A stretch of DNA of 64,000 nt, taken from positions 372,001-436,000 of the forward strand of contig NZ_JAKZLA010000002.1 of assembly GCF_022808775.1 (NCBI RefSeq), read 5' to 3'. Below, in pieces: positions 50,633 through 63,206 of the stretch (position 1 is its first letter; each line of letters starts with the position of its first letter). Under the pieces are notes generated by a model, which was not told where the DNA came from, did not search any database, and was given only the letters and a program-made list of their open reading frames with translations. Made by a program: the position numbers and the translations under genes. The stretch comes from Geothrix terrae (GTDB lineage Bacteria > Acidobacteriota > Holophagae > Holophagales > Holophagaceae).

Positions 50633-51805
50633 CTAAAGCCGCTCCACCAGCATCGCCACGCCCTGGCCGCCGCCGACGCAGAGGGCGGCGAGGCCGAGCT
50701 TCTTGTCCTGGTCCTGGAGCAGATGCAGCAGGGTGACGAGGATGCGGGTGCCGCTGGCGCCGATGGGGTGACCGATGGCAATGGCACCGCCGCGCAGGTT
50801 CACCTTGGCGGGGTCGATCTCCGGCAGCTCCGCCAGTACGCCCAGGCTCTGGGCAGCGAAGGCCTCGTTCAGTTCGAAGAGGTCGATGTCCGCCAGCTTC
50901 ACGCCGGTCTTCGCCAGCAGCTTCTGGATGGCGGGCACGGGGCCCAGGCCCATGGTGGCGGGATCCACGCCGGCCTGGGCGAAGCCGAGGATGCGGGCGA
51001 TGGGCTTGTGGGCCTTGGCGGCGGTCTCGGAGGCCAGCACCAGGGCGCCGGCGCCGTCGTTGATGCCGCTGGCGTTGCCGGCGGTCACGGTGCCGTCCTT
51101 CTTGAAGGCGGGCTTGAGCTTCGCGAGCCCTTCGGCGGAGGCATCGGCCTTGATGTACTCGTCGCGGTTGAAGAGCGCGTCGCCCTTCTTGCCTGCCAGG
51201 GTGACGGTGAACACCTCGCGGTCGAAGGCGCCCGCGGCCTGGGCGGCGGCGGCCTTCTGCTGGCTCTGGAGGGAGAAAGCGTCCTGGGCTTCGCGGGTGA
51301 TGCCGTGCTTGGCGGCCACGTTCTCGGCGGTGATGCCCATGTGGGTGTCACCATGGCCGCACCAGAGGCCGTCCTGGATCATGCTGTCGATGAGCTGGGC
51401 GTTGCCCATGCGCGCGCCCCAGCGGGCGGCGGGCAGCAGGTAGGGCGCGTTGGACATGCTCTCCGTGCCGCCAGCCACCACCAGGTCTGCGTCGCCCATG
51501 GCGATGGACTGGGCGCCCAGGGCGATGGCCTTGAGGCCCGAGCCGCACACCTGGTTCGGGGTGTGGGCGGGCGTCGAGAAGGGCAGGCCGGCCTTGAGGG
51601 CCGCGAGCCGGGCGACATTCTGGCCGCTGCCGGCCTGGAGCACGTTGCCCATGACCACGTCGCCCACGGCCTCCGGCGCCACGCCGGCCCGCTGGAGGGC
51701 CTCGGTGATGGCCAGGGCGCCCATCTGCACGGCATTCAGCGGCTTCAGGCCGCCTCCGAAGGAACCGACGGCGGTGCGGGTCGCAGACAGGATGAAGGTG
51801 GACAT
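50633..51805 (-). CDS. Acetyl-CoA C-acetyltransferase (thiolase)
   Basis: 390 residues. The nucleophilic cysteine lies in [14 protein letters not shown] near residue 88, the histidine in [16 protein letters not shown], and the second cysteine in [12 protein letters not shown]. This is the biosynthetic/degradative acetoacetyl-CoA thiolase type (AtoB/PhaA) with the usual length. It could join fatty acid oxidation, in keeping with the EMO-type oxidoreductase at 19913, or form acetoacetyl-CoA. The start [14 protein letters not shown] at 51803-51805 has GGAG upstream. No 3-hydroxyacyl-CoA dehydrogenase is next to it. Confidence 0.93.
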   Translation of the reverse strand: MSTFILSATRTAVGSFGGGLKPLNAVQMGALAITEALQRAGVAPEAVGDVVMGNVLQAGSGQNVARLAALKAGLPFSTPAHTPNQVCGSGLKAIALGAQSIAMGDADLVVAGGTESMSNAPYLLPAARWGARMGNAQLIDSMIQDGLWCGHGDTHMGITAENVAAKHGITREAQDAFSLQSQQKAAAAQAAGAFDREVFTVTLAGKKGDALFNRDEYIKADASAEGLAKLKPAFKKDGTVTAGNASGINDGAGALVLASETAAKAHKPIARILGFAQAGVDPATMGLGPVPAIQKLLAKTGVKLADIDLFELNEAFAAQSLGVLAELPEIDPAKVNLRGGAIAIGHPIGASGTRILVTLLHLLQDQDKKLGLAALCVGGGQGVAMLVERL

Positions 51806-51873
51806 GGCAGGCTCCGGAGGATCCCCCCAGGGTATCGCGAAGCCGCGTCATTCAGGACCGGTCGGTATTCCGG

Positions 51874-52704
51874 TCACAGGGTCTTCAGGATGGCCTCGCG
51901 CTTCTCCTGATATTCAGCTTCGGAGATCAGGTTCTCGTCCCGCAGGCGCTTCAGGGCCTTGAGGCGCTGGTACTGGAGGTCGTAGAACTCCTGGCTAGGC
52001 TTCGGGGCCGCGGGCGGGGCCGCCGCGGGAGCAGGCGCTGCCGCTCCGGGGGCCAGCACCGGTGCGGATGCCGGGGCAGGTGCCAGTGCGGTAGCCGGTG
52101 GCGCCGCGGGCGCGAGCGGAAGGGCCAGCCAATCGGACCGGAGGTTCGTGGCGCCCTCGGCCTTGAGGGACACGGCGGTGCCGGCCGTCCGCGATCCGTA
52201 GGCGAAGGTGGGCAGCGTCCTGTCCGCGGAATAGCGGTCCATGAAATCGAGCCGCGCATCGTGGACGATCAGGTTGAGGGCCCCCGCCTTCACGAAGAGC
52301 CGCGCGGTCACGGCCAGGGCGGGATCCATGAAGTGTCCGCCCCGCCGCTGGGTGCTCAGCAGGACCAGGTCTTCCGAAGGCCGGGCGGCAGCGAAGGCCT
52401 CCTCCAGGGCCTTGGCGAGCGCGGCGGCTTCCTTGGGCTCGAAGAGGGGCGTGTCGGCCCCGTCCACCTGCGCCACCACGGTGGCAAGGGCCTTCTGCAG
52501 CACGGCCTGGGAGACCTGGGCCGGATGGCCGTTGGCGGCGGCGCCCGCCTCCGCCGGAATCCGGTTCACCCAGGTGAAGTTGGCCAGCTTCCACTGGGTC
52601 CGGCCCGGGTCGGCCGCCCGGGCGGACAGGCCCGGAAGCAAGGCCGCCATCAGCACCAGCATCAGCCCCGGCATCAGCCCCGGAATCAGCATCGGCGCCC
52701 GCAT
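51874..52704 (-). CDS. Exported protein with SHOCT-like C-terminus
   Basis: 276 residues from the ATG at 52702-52704 (MRAPMLIPGLMPG), with AGGGG upstream; 52725 is an alternative adding seven residues. A signal peptide ends near SARAA. The body (about 110-200) has LVLLSTQRRGGHFMDPALAV and LNLIVHDARLDFMDR, and an Ala/Pro linker leads to SHOCT-like helices at the end (RLKALKRLRDENLISEAEYQ). SHOCT motifs act in oligomer assembly or membrane attachment. It is probably periplasmic or an outer-membrane protein and I cannot name its activity. It is separate from the thiolase and the hexR operon by 68 and 82 bases. Confidence 0.7.
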   Translation of the reverse strand: MRAPMLIPGLMPGLMLVLMAALLPGLSARAADPGRTQWKLANFTWVNRIPAEAGAAANGHPAQVSQAVLQKALATVVAQVDGADTPLFEPKEAAALAKALEEAFAAARPSEDLVLLSTQRRGGHFMDPALAVTARLFVKAGALNLIVHDARLDFMDRYSADRTLPTFAYGSRTAGTAVSLKAEGATNLRSDWLALPLAPAAPPATALAPAPASAPVLAPGAAAPAPAAAPPAAPKPSQEFYDLQYQRLKALKRLRDENLISEAEYQEKREAILKTL

Positions 52705-52786
52705 CGCTTCGCCCCTGTGTCGCATGCTCCCCCCATGGTGGTGATGCTGTCAGATCCGTTCCGGAAGCATAGCCCGAAGTCCGGCC

Positions 52787-53629
52787 CTACCGGGGCTCCC
52801 GGGTGGCCTGGAGCGACACCTTGGCGGCTTCCATGCGCGTGATGGCCGCGGGCCCCTTGCGCAGGGCCAGGGCCACGGTGAGCACGTCGATGATGGCGAG
52901 GTGGACGAGCCGGGCCACCATGGGCGCGTAGACCTCGGGGTTCTCCTGCACGTCCGCGGGCAGCAGGATGTCCGCGGATTCCGCCAGGGGCGTGCCCGAG
53001 CGCGTGAGGGCGATGACGGTGGCCCCGGACTTCCGCGCCAGGGCGACGACCTCCAGCAGGCTGCGGGTGCGCCCCGAGTTGGAGATGGCCAGCACCACCG
53101 CGTCGGCGGGCAGCAGGGCCGCGGCCACGCGCTGCATCTGGGAATCCGTGCAGGCCACGGTGGGCGTCCCCATGCGGAACAGCTTCATCTGGGCGTCCTG
53201 GGCGGTGACGCCGGAGTTGCCCAGGCCGTAGCACTCGATGCGGCTGGCCTGGTCGAGGGCCTCCACGGCCCGGGCGAGCCGCTCGGGCCGCAGGGCGTCG
53301 CGGCCCCGGGCCAGGCCCGCCAGCGCACTGTCGAAGACCTTCGAGATCAGCCGACCCATGCCGTCCCCGGGCGCCAGGCGGTCGTGGACGAAGGGAATGC
53401 CGGCGCCCAGATCGCCCGCGAGCTTCAGCTTGAAGCCGGGCAGGCCCGGGAACTTGAGGCGGCGGCAGAACCGGATGACCGTGGGCTGGCTCACCTCGGC
53501 CAGGGCCGCGATCCGCGAGATGGGGGCGGAGACCACCTCCACCGGGTGGTTGAGCACCAGGTCCGCCACGCGCCGCTCCGAGGGCGGCAGTTCCGGCAGG
53601 AGGGCCTGGATGCGGGTCAGGAGGCTCAT
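52787..53629 (-). CDS. hexR: HexR/RpiR-family transcriptional regulator
   Basis: 280 residues. The N-terminal HTH_6 domain (ISRIAALAEVSQPTVIRFCR) is followed by a SIS sugar-phosphate domain (IECYGLGNSGVTAQDAQMKL, LAISNSGRTRSLLEVV) that should bind 2-keto-3-deoxy-6-phosphogluconate. HexR represses zwf and edd-eda in Proteobacteria until KDPG accumulates. Here its ATG overlaps the pgl stop (ATGA), making a zwf-pgl-hexR operon divergent from edd-eda. Two palindromes in the divergent region are likely its sites. The effector call is by analogy. Confidence 0.9.
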   Translation of the reverse strand: MSLLTRIQALLPELPPSERRVADLVLNHPVEVVSAPISRIAALAEVSQPTVIRFCRRLKFPGLPGFKLKLAGDLGAGIPFVHDRLAPGDGMGRLISKVFDSALAGLARGRDALRPERLARAVEALDQASRIECYGLGNSGVTAQDAQMKLFRMGTPTVACTDSQMQRVAAALLPADAVVLAISNSGRTRSLLEVVALARKSGATVIALTRSGTPLAESADILLPADVQENPEVYAPMVARLVHLAIIDVLTVALALRKGPAAITRMEAAKVSLQATREPR

Positions 53630-54315
53630 GGCGCCCAGCATACCGAGACCGGCACCACGGTCTGCCGCAGGATGGCCCGCACCGGCAGCTCCTCCGTGGG
53701 GCCGTCCTCCAACGCCCGCTCCAGCACCCGGCGCTTGGCCGGGCCGGAGATCATCAGCACGAGATCGCGGGTGTCCAGCAGGGCGCGCAGGGAGAGGCTC
53801 AGGCGTGGGTGGGGCGCGTGGGGGGGGTGCACCGCCAGTGCCGCGGCCTCCGTGGTCAGGCCCTCGGCCAGCTCCGCGGCCCCCGGGAACAGGGAAGCGA
53901 TGTGTCCGTCCTCGCCCATACCGAGGATCACCCGGCAGAAGGGCCGGGGCAGGTCCGCAAGCGCCGCGCAAACGGCGGGGGCCCCCTGCTCCGGCGTGGG
54001 GTCGCCCGTGAACAGAGGCAGCATGTGGGCCGCGGCGGCGTGCCCCTGCAGAAGGTGGGCGCGCACCAGGGACTCGTTGCTGTCGGGATGATTCGCCGGC
54101 ACCCAGCGTTCGTCGGCCAGGGTGACCGTCACCCGAGCCCACGGGAGGACCTGCCGGGCCATAGCCTGGAAGAGGGGCACGGGGCTGCGGCCGCCGGAGA
54201 CCACCAGGACCACCCGCTCCTGGCGTGCCAGGTCCTCCTTCAGGCGCCGGGCCACATCCTGGGCCAGGGCCGCGATGAGCGTGGCCTGGTCCGGGAACTC
54301 CCGCAGGGCGCACAC
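53626..54315 (-). CDS. pgl: 6-phosphogluconolactonase
   Basis: 229 residues: VVLVVSGGRSPVPLFQAMA, TLADERWVPANHPDSNESLV, the catalytic ILGMGEDGHIASLFPGAAEL. It hydrolyses 6-phosphogluconolactone to 6-phosphogluconate, the step between Zwf and Edd. The start is GTG immediately after the zwf TAG, so translation is coupled. Its stop overlaps the hexR start by four bases. Confidence 0.93.
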   Translation of the reverse strand: MCALREFPDQATLIAALAQDVARRLKEDLARQERVVLVVSGGRSPVPLFQAMARQVLPWARVTVTLADERWVPANHPDSNESLVRAHLLQGHAAAAHMLPLFTGDPTPEQGAPAVCAALADLPRPFCRVILGMGEDGHIASLFPGAAELAEGLTTEAAALAVHPPHAPHPRLSLSLRALLDTRDLVLMISGPAKRRVLERALEDGPTEELPVRAILRQTVVPVSVCWAP

Positions 54316-55776
54316 CTAATCCTCCTCGGACCAGGCCAGACCATCGCGGGAGAGGAGGGCGCTGGAAGCCGCGGGGCCCCAGCTCCCGGCGGTGTAGGAC
54401 TTGGGCCGGTCTTCGCTGGCGGCCCAGCTGTCGAGGATGGGCTCCACCCAGCACCAGGCGGCCTCCTGCTCATCCCGGCGCACGAAGAGCGTGAGCCGTC
54501 CGCGGATGGCGTCCAGCAGCAGGCGCTCGTAGGCCTCCAGCCGCCGCGCGCGGAAGGACTCCGCGAAGTCGAGGTTGAGGTTCACCGGGTGGAGGGCCAT
54601 GGCGTCACCGGGCTGCTTGGCCACCAGATAGAGGCGCATGCTCTCGTCCGGCTGCATGCGGATGACGAGGCGGTTGGCCCGGGTGCCGTGGGCGGCCTCG
54701 CCGAAGATGAAGTGGGGCACCTGGCGGAAGTTGATGACGATCTCCGCCAGCTTCTCGGGCATGCGCTTGCCGGTGCGGAGGAAGAAGGGCACGCCGGCCC
54801 AGCGCCAGGTGTCGATCTCCGCCTTCACGGCCACGAAGGTCTCGGTGCGGCTGTCCGGGGCCACGCCCGGCTCTTCCACGTAGCCCGCCACGGGCCTTCC
54901 CGCCACGGCGCCGGCCTTGTACTGGCCGCGCACGGTCTTGGCGGCCACATCCTGGGACGTGAAGGCGCGGAGGGAGCGCAGCACCTTGAGCTTCTCGTCG
55001 CGCACTGCGTCGGGATCGCTGGCCGTGGGCGGCTCCATGGCCACGATGCAGAGGAGCTGGAGCAGGTGGTTCTGCAGCATGTCCCGCAGGGCCCCGGTGC
55101 CCTCGTAGAAGTCGCCCCGGCCCTCCACGCCCAGCTGCTCGGCCACGGTGATCTGCACGTCCTGCACCCACTCCCGGCGCCAGAGCGGCTCGAAGAGCAC
55201 GTTGGCGAAGCGCAGGGCCAGCAGGTTCTGCACCGGCTCCTTGCCCAGGTAGTGGTCGATGCGGAAGATCTGGCGCTCGGTGAAGTGCCGGCCCACGGCG
55301 TCGTTGATCTCGCGGGAGGACTCCAGGTCGTGGCCCAGGGGCTTCTCCACCACCACGCGCGAGTGCGGCGTGATGAGGCCCGCCCCGCCCAGGTGGGCGG
55401 AGATGGCCGCGAAGAAGTCCGGCGAGGTGGAATAGTAGAAGACGCGGATGCGGTCGGGGTGCTGGCCCAGCGCCGCGCCCAGCGGCCCGTAGCTGTCCGC
55501 GGCCTGGGCGTCCATGGAGAAGTAGCTGAGGCGCTCTGCGAAGGAGGCCCAGGTGGCGGCGTCGTAGTCCGCGCCCAGGAAGGGCTTGCAGCTGGTCTCC
55601 GCCAGCTCGAGGAAGGCCTCGCGGGTGAGGGACCGGCGCGCGGCGGCGAGGATGCGGGACCCGGGGCCCACCGTGCCGGCCTTCACCTGCTGGTAGAGCG
55701 CGGGCAGCAGCTTGCGCATGGCCAGATCGCCGGTCCCGCCGAACAGCACCATGTCGAAATCGGGCAGGGTTCTCAT
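54316..55776 (-). CDS. zwf: Glucose-6-phosphate dehydrogenase
   Basis: 486 residues. NADP-binding starts at VLFGGTGDLAMRKLLPALY, the substrate site is FRIDHYLGKEPVQN and LRTGKRMPEK lies in the second half. It oxidises glucose-6-phosphate to the lactone, feeding the Entner-Doudoroff route. GGAG precedes the ATG at 55774-55776. Its upstream region is shared with edd and holds two palindromes of the HexR kind. Whether it prefers NADP or NAD cannot be read safely. Confidence 0.95.
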   Translation of the reverse strand: MRTLPDFDMVLFGGTGDLAMRKLLPALYQQVKAGTVGPGSRILAAARRSLTREAFLELAETSCKPFLGADYDAATWASFAERLSYFSMDAQAADSYGPLGAALGQHPDRIRVFYYSTSPDFFAAISAHLGGAGLITPHSRVVVEKPLGHDLESSREINDAVGRHFTERQIFRIDHYLGKEPVQNLLALRFANVLFEPLWRREWVQDVQITVAEQLGVEGRGDFYEGTGALRDMLQNHLLQLLCIVAMEPPTASDPDAVRDEKLKVLRSLRAFTSQDVAAKTVRGQYKAGAVAGRPVAGYVEEPGVAPDSRTETFVAVKAEIDTWRWAGVPFFLRTGKRMPEKLAEIVINFRQVPHFIFGEAAHGTRANRLVIRMQPDESMRLYLVAKQPGDAMALHPVNLNLDFAESFRARRLEAYERLLLDAIRGRLTLFVRRDEQEAAWCWVEPILDSWAASEDRPKSYTAGSWGPAASSALLSRDGLAWSEED

Positions 55777-55789
55777 GGGATCTCCGGAT

Positions 55790-55802
55790 GTAGAAATACT
55801 AC
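55790..55802. promoter_or_regulatory. Candidate HexR operator 1
   Basis: GTAGAAATACTAC has the shape GTAR-N5-YTAC. It lies 14 bases before the zwf start and probably overlaps the transcription start. The reported gammaproteobacterial HexR site has a similar GTAA-N5-TTAC core. Confidence 0.5.
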
Positions 55803-55832
55803 GACTTTTTTTCATGCAACCGGTTACAAAAA

Positions 55833-55845
55833 GTAATAATGTTAC
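55833..55845. promoter_or_regulatory. Candidate HexR operator 2
   Basis: GTAATAATGTTAC matches the GTAAT-W-A-A-A-TTAC type core at all but two positions. It is 40 bases before the edd ATG and 57 from zwf, centred 43 bp from operator 1. It also overlaps a TTACAAAAAGTAA palindrome (55824-55836) in the other phase. Confidence 0.6.
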
Positions 55846-55884
55846 ACACACCCGGCCCTCCGGGACCCCGGGAAGGAACCCCCC

Positions 55885-59361
<3,477 letters not shown>

Positions 59362-59422
59362 GCGCTGGGCTCGAATCGCCGCATCACCGCTATCCTGATC
59401 CGGTTCTACCGGCGGAGTTCTC

Positions 59423-60913
59423 ATGTCCAAGCCCCTCGTGCTGTCCGCGAGCCTCCTGTTCCTCGTCCTGGGATTGCCGGCCCGGGCGCAGCTGACCCCG
59501 GTGTCCCAGGCCCATATCCAGGCCCAGGCCCCGGCCGACCTGCCCACGGGTGAGCGCTGGTTGCGGCACTTCCGCGAGGATCTGCTCCCCTTCTGGAACC
59601 TGCCGGACGCTTGGGGCACGCCCCGGGGCGACTTCCCCACCTTCCGCGGCAACGACGGCAAGGCCGTGGACTGGGCCAAGCCCCCCGCCGAGCTGGCCGA
59701 CGCGCCGGGCTGGATCCAGGCCGAGTTCGGCCGCGACTATGTCCGCATGAAGTCCCGCCAAACCTACGTCTACGGCGTGGCCTACCACCTGACGGGCGAT
59801 CCAAAGATGCTGGAGCTGGCCCGGGACGGCGTGGCCTTCATCCGCGCGAAGGCCCTGGACCCCGCCACCGGCAGCGCCGTCTCCTGGTTCGAGAAGGGCG
59901 CGCCGAAGCCCGAGGTGCTGGCCCGCACCAGCCAGGACCTGGCCTATGCGGAGCTGGGGATGGCGATGTACTACTACCTCACCCGCGACGAGGCCGTGCT
60001 GGCGGACATCCGGCGGCTCAAGGACCACATCTTCTCCCAGTACTGGAATCCGGACTGGCAGGCCCTGCGCTGGGTGGTGAAGGCAGACGCGGACAAGGAC
60101 CAGCTGCGCCAGGAGCTGGTGGCCCAGCTGGACCAGGTGAACGCCTACCTGCTGCTGGTCACGCCCCTGCTGCCTCCCAGGGAGCGCCGGGCCTGGACCA
60201 CCGACCTGAAGCGCCTTGCGGCGGTCATGGTGAAGGACTACCACGACGCCGACCGGCACCTGTTCTGGGGCACCATCGACGACCCCGCCCAGAAGCGGCT
60301 GGGCTCCCGCCACACAGACTTCGGCCACACGGCCAAGGCCTACTGGATGCTGGAGCGCATCGGCCGGCTCACGCACGACCAGACCCTGGTGGACCTCGCC
60401 ACCACTGGCGCCAAGGCGGTGCTGAAGCAGGCCTACCTGCCGGACTCCGGGACCTGGGGCTCGCGCCTGCGCCGCGACGGAAGCGTGGACCCGGGCAAGG
60501 AATGGTGGATCTACGCCGAGCTGGACCAGCTGGCGGAGACCCTGGCCCTGCGCGATCCCGCCCAGGCCGCGCCCCTGCCTCGCACCGCGGACTTCTGGTT
60601 CCGCCGCATGGTGGACCCCGTGAACCACGAGGTCTGGGGCGGGGCCGGCGGTCCGGACTTCGAGCCCTGGCAGGGCCCCAAGATCCACCAGTGGAAGAGC
60701 GGGTACCACTCGTCCGAGCACGCCCTGGTGGGCTATCTCACGGCCCAGGCCCTCCACCACCAGCCCGCGGTCCTCTACTTCGCCCCCAGGGATCCGAAGG
60801 CGGTCCTGCGGCCCTACTTCTTCGACGGACGCCTGGCGAAGCGCACCAGCCACCCCCTGCCCGGCTTTCCCGGGCGCCGGAAGGTGGAGGCCGCCTTCAT
60901 CGAATTGAAGTAG
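59423..60913 (+). CDS. Exported AGE-family (N-acylglucosamine 2-epimerase-like) enzyme
   Basis: 496 residues. A signal peptide (LVLSASLLFLVLGLPARAQL) precedes an (alpha/alpha)6-barrel: RQTYVYGVAYHLTGDPKMLE, LARTSQDLAYAELGMAMYYY, RHTDFGHTAKAYWMLERIGR, GKEWWIYAELDQLAETLALR. The His in FGHTAKAYW and RHTDFGH region and the final KSGYHSSEHALVGYL are typical of the AGE superfamily (mannose, cellobiose or acylglucosamine 2-epimerases). It acts outside the cytoplasm, which is unusual for the family. It stands next to the pullulanase-like gene and may work on released sugars. Confidence 0.8.
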   Translation: MSKPLVLSASLLFLVLGLPARAQLTPVSQAHIQAQAPADLPTGERWLRHFREDLLPFWNLPDAWGTPRGDFPTFRGNDGKAVDWAKPPAELADAPGWIQAEFGRDYVRMKSRQTYVYGVAYHLTGDPKMLELARDGVAFIRAKALDPATGSAVSWFEKGAPKPEVLARTSQDLAYAELGMAMYYYLTRDEAVLADIRRLKDHIFSQYWNPDWQALRWVVKADADKDQLRQELVAQLDQVNAYLLLVTPLLPPRERRAWTTDLKRLAAVMVKDYHDADRHLFWGTIDDPAQKRLGSRHTDFGHTAKAYWMLERIGRLTHDQTLVDLATTGAKAVLKQAYLPDSGTWGSRLRRDGSVDPGKEWWIYAELDQLAETLALRDPAQAAPLPRTADFWFRRMVDPVNHEVWGGAGGPDFEPWQGPKIHQWKSGYHSSEHALVGYLTAQALHHQPAVLYFAPRDPKAVLRPYFFDGRLAKRTSHPLPGFPGRRKVEAAFIELK

Positions 60914-60922
60914 CCCCTTGGA

Positions 60923-63187
60923 TTATTTCCTGAAGATGGCCGAGGTCAGCGGGTCCAACGTCACGGTGGAACCGCTGACGACCACGCCGGTGGGGGCGGT
61001 GATCGCGGTGGTTCCGGCCGCGCCGCCGTCGGCGACCAGGGTGGCCGTGGTGAGGTCGATGTCCGCCGAGAAGGTCTTCGTGGTGGTGTCGGCGTTGTGG
61101 AAGACGTACCAGGTGCCCGTGCCGTCCGTGGACACGGCCTTGTAGCCGAAGGCCAGGGCGCTGCTGCCGGCGCCCGCGGCCGGCAGGCTGGTCAGGCTGG
61201 CGGCCCGCGCGGCATCGGGCAGGCGGAAGGCGCTGCTGCTCTTGCGGAGGGCGATGAGTCCCTGGACGTAGCGGTAGAGCTGGTAGCCGTTCTGGGTGGT
61301 GTCGTAGTTGGTGAAGCCGCCCGCCAGGGGATTGCCGCTGGTGTACACCCGGGCCCAGGCCACCAGGTTGATGGCGTCGGAGGCGTTGTAGGAGTTGTCG
61401 ACGAAGTACCGGCCGCCGTTCGACTTGGTGTTGGCGTACAGACCGGTGGTCTCCTTCGTGCGGAACATCTCGTCCCCGGCGTGGAGGAAGGCCAGCCCCT
61501 GGGAGGTCAGCAGCGCGGCATAGCCCACCCGGGCCCGCTTGAGGAGGACGGCATCGCCCGCCGTGGTCTTGGGTGCGGCGGTGGCCATGGCCAGCACGTC
61601 GTAGAGGCAGAGGTTGTCGTGGCAGGTCAGATAGCTGGCCACATTGTTCGTGGAGCCCGGCGCGAAGGCGGGGCTGGTGTTGGTGGGGACGCCGGCGATG
61701 TTGGAGAACAGGGTGGCCACGGACTGGGAGACGCCCGTGAGGAAGGCGGGCTGGCCGTCGTTGGGGTAGCCGTTCTTGAACACCTGGCGGTAGCTGTCGG
61801 AGAACATGGCGACGTTCTGACCGAGGAACTGGGCCGAGTGGCCCTGGTCCGCGCCGATGGTGGCGTCGCCGTTGTAGTCCGTGGCCGGTCCGCTGTAGAA
61901 GCCATTCCAGCCTTCTCCGATGAAGAGGGTCTTCGGGTTGTACGACGTGGCCGCGGCGTAGGCGGCCTTCACGGTCTGGGTGTCCAGCACGCCCATGAGG
62001 TCGAAGCGGAAGCCGTCTACCTTGTACTCGCGCACCCAGTAGGCGATGGAGTCCACGATGAGCTTCCGCACCATCTTGGCCTCGGAGCGCACATCCTGGC
62101 TGCCCGCGCCGTTCCGGCTGGTGCTGCGGTAGTAGTAGCCCTGGAGGCCCGAGTCCGCCAGCACGGCGTTGTTGGCCGTGTGGTTGTAGACCACATCCAG
62201 GATCACGCCCATGCCCCGCTTGTGGATCTCGTTGACCAGCGTCTTCAGCTCGTTGACGCGGGCCGCGGGATCGCCCGGGGCCGCCGAGTACATGCCGGTG
62301 GGCGTGAAGTAGTTCTGGGGATCGTAGCCCCAGTTGTAGTTGGCGCCGGAGGTCTGGCTGATGGTCAGCTCCCGGGTGCCGATCTTGGTCTGGTCGTAGG
62401 TGTAGTTCTCCAGGGGGCAGAGCAGCTGCACGTGGGTGACGCCCAGCTTCTGGATGTGGGGCAGCAGGTCCACCAGGCCCTTGAACGTGCCCCAGGGGTG
62501 CCCTGCGGCGAAGCCGCTGAGGTCGGGATCCACCGTGAGGTCGCGCACGCCGGCCTCGTAGATGATGGCGTCCCTGTTCGAGGCGTAGGCGTAGGGGGCC
62601 GCCGTCGCGCCGTCCGGGCCCTTCATGGCCGATCCGTCGAAGTAGTAGGAGGACCCGGCGTAGGGTGTCCAGCCGCCATCGGGGCCGACGGCCGAGGGAT
62701 CCACGATGGCGCCCTTGCCGATGCTGTCGCCCGGGATCGAGGCGCTGGGCGTGCGGACCCACTGGGCCATGGACTTGGCGTAGGGGTCCAGCACGTACTC
62801 GCCGCCGACCTTGAAGACATAGAAGCTCTGGGCGGGGAGCGCGATGGCTCCGGTGCTCCAGACGCCGCCGGAGCCCCGGGTCATGGCCACGGTGGCCGCA
62901 GGGGCGTTCAGGGCGTCGTTCCAGTGGGCGTAGAGGCAGAGCCCGACGGTGCTGGCGTTGGCGTTCCAGTAGTTGAAGGTGACCGTGCCGGGGCCGAACA
63001 CCGGCCCCAGGGCGGTACTGGGGACCTTGAAGTACGAAACGTCCGCCGGCGGCGTGGCGTTCGGATCCGCGTCCAGGGCCGCGGCGGTGTACCCGGAGCC
63101 GCCGGTACCGCCGCCTCCGCCACCCCCACCACAGGCGAGCAGGAGGAGCAGGCTGGCGGCCAGGGGGAACAGGGCGGCTCGGGACAT
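60923..63187 (-). CDS. Pullulanase-like GH13 lipoprotein
   Basis: 754 residues. A lipoprotein signal with lipobox LLLLLACGG precedes a Gly linker. An N-terminal beta domain (TVTFNYWNANASTVGLCLYA) is followed by the GH13 barrel: VILDVVYNHT, GFRFDLMGVLD with the nucleophile Asp, LFIGEGWNG with the acid/base Glu, and YLTCHDNLCLYD with the third Asp. A C-terminal beta domain ends it. YNWGYDPQNYF and the type I pullulanase order suggest hydrolysis of alpha-1,6 branch points at the cell surface. It overlaps nothing and is ten bases from the epimerase stop, tail to tail. Confidence 0.88.
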   Translation of the reverse strand: MSRAALFPLAASLLLLLACGGGGGGGGTGGSGYTAAALDADPNATPPADVSYFKVPSTALGPVFGPGTVTFNYWNANASTVGLCLYAHWNDALNAPAATVAMTRGSGGVWSTGAIALPAQSFYVFKVGGEYVLDPYAKSMAQWVRTPSASIPGDSIGKGAIVDPSAVGPDGGWTPYAGSSYYFDGSAMKGPDGATAAPYAYASNRDAIIYEAGVRDLTVDPDLSGFAAGHPWGTFKGLVDLLPHIQKLGVTHVQLLCPLENYTYDQTKIGTRELTISQTSGANYNWGYDPQNYFTPTGMYSAAPGDPAARVNELKTLVNEIHKRGMGVILDVVYNHTANNAVLADSGLQGYYYRSTSRNGAGSQDVRSEAKMVRKLIVDSIAYWVREYKVDGFRFDLMGVLDTQTVKAAYAAATSYNPKTLFIGEGWNGFYSGPATDYNGDATIGADQGHSAQFLGQNVAMFSDSYRQVFKNGYPNDGQPAFLTGVSQSVATLFSNIAGVPTNTSPAFAPGSTNNVASYLTCHDNLCLYDVLAMATAAPKTTAGDAVLLKRARVGYAALLTSQGLAFLHAGDEMFRTKETTGLYANTKSNGGRYFVDNSYNASDAINLVAWARVYTSGNPLAGGFTNYDTTQNGYQLYRYVQGLIALRKSSSAFRLPDAARAASLTSLPAAGAGSSALAFGYKAVSTDGTGTWYVFHNADTTTKTFSADIDLTTATLVADGGAAGTTAITAPTGVVVSGSTVTLDPLTSAIFRK

Positions 63188-63206
63188 GGGACCTCCTGCG
63201 GAGGGA

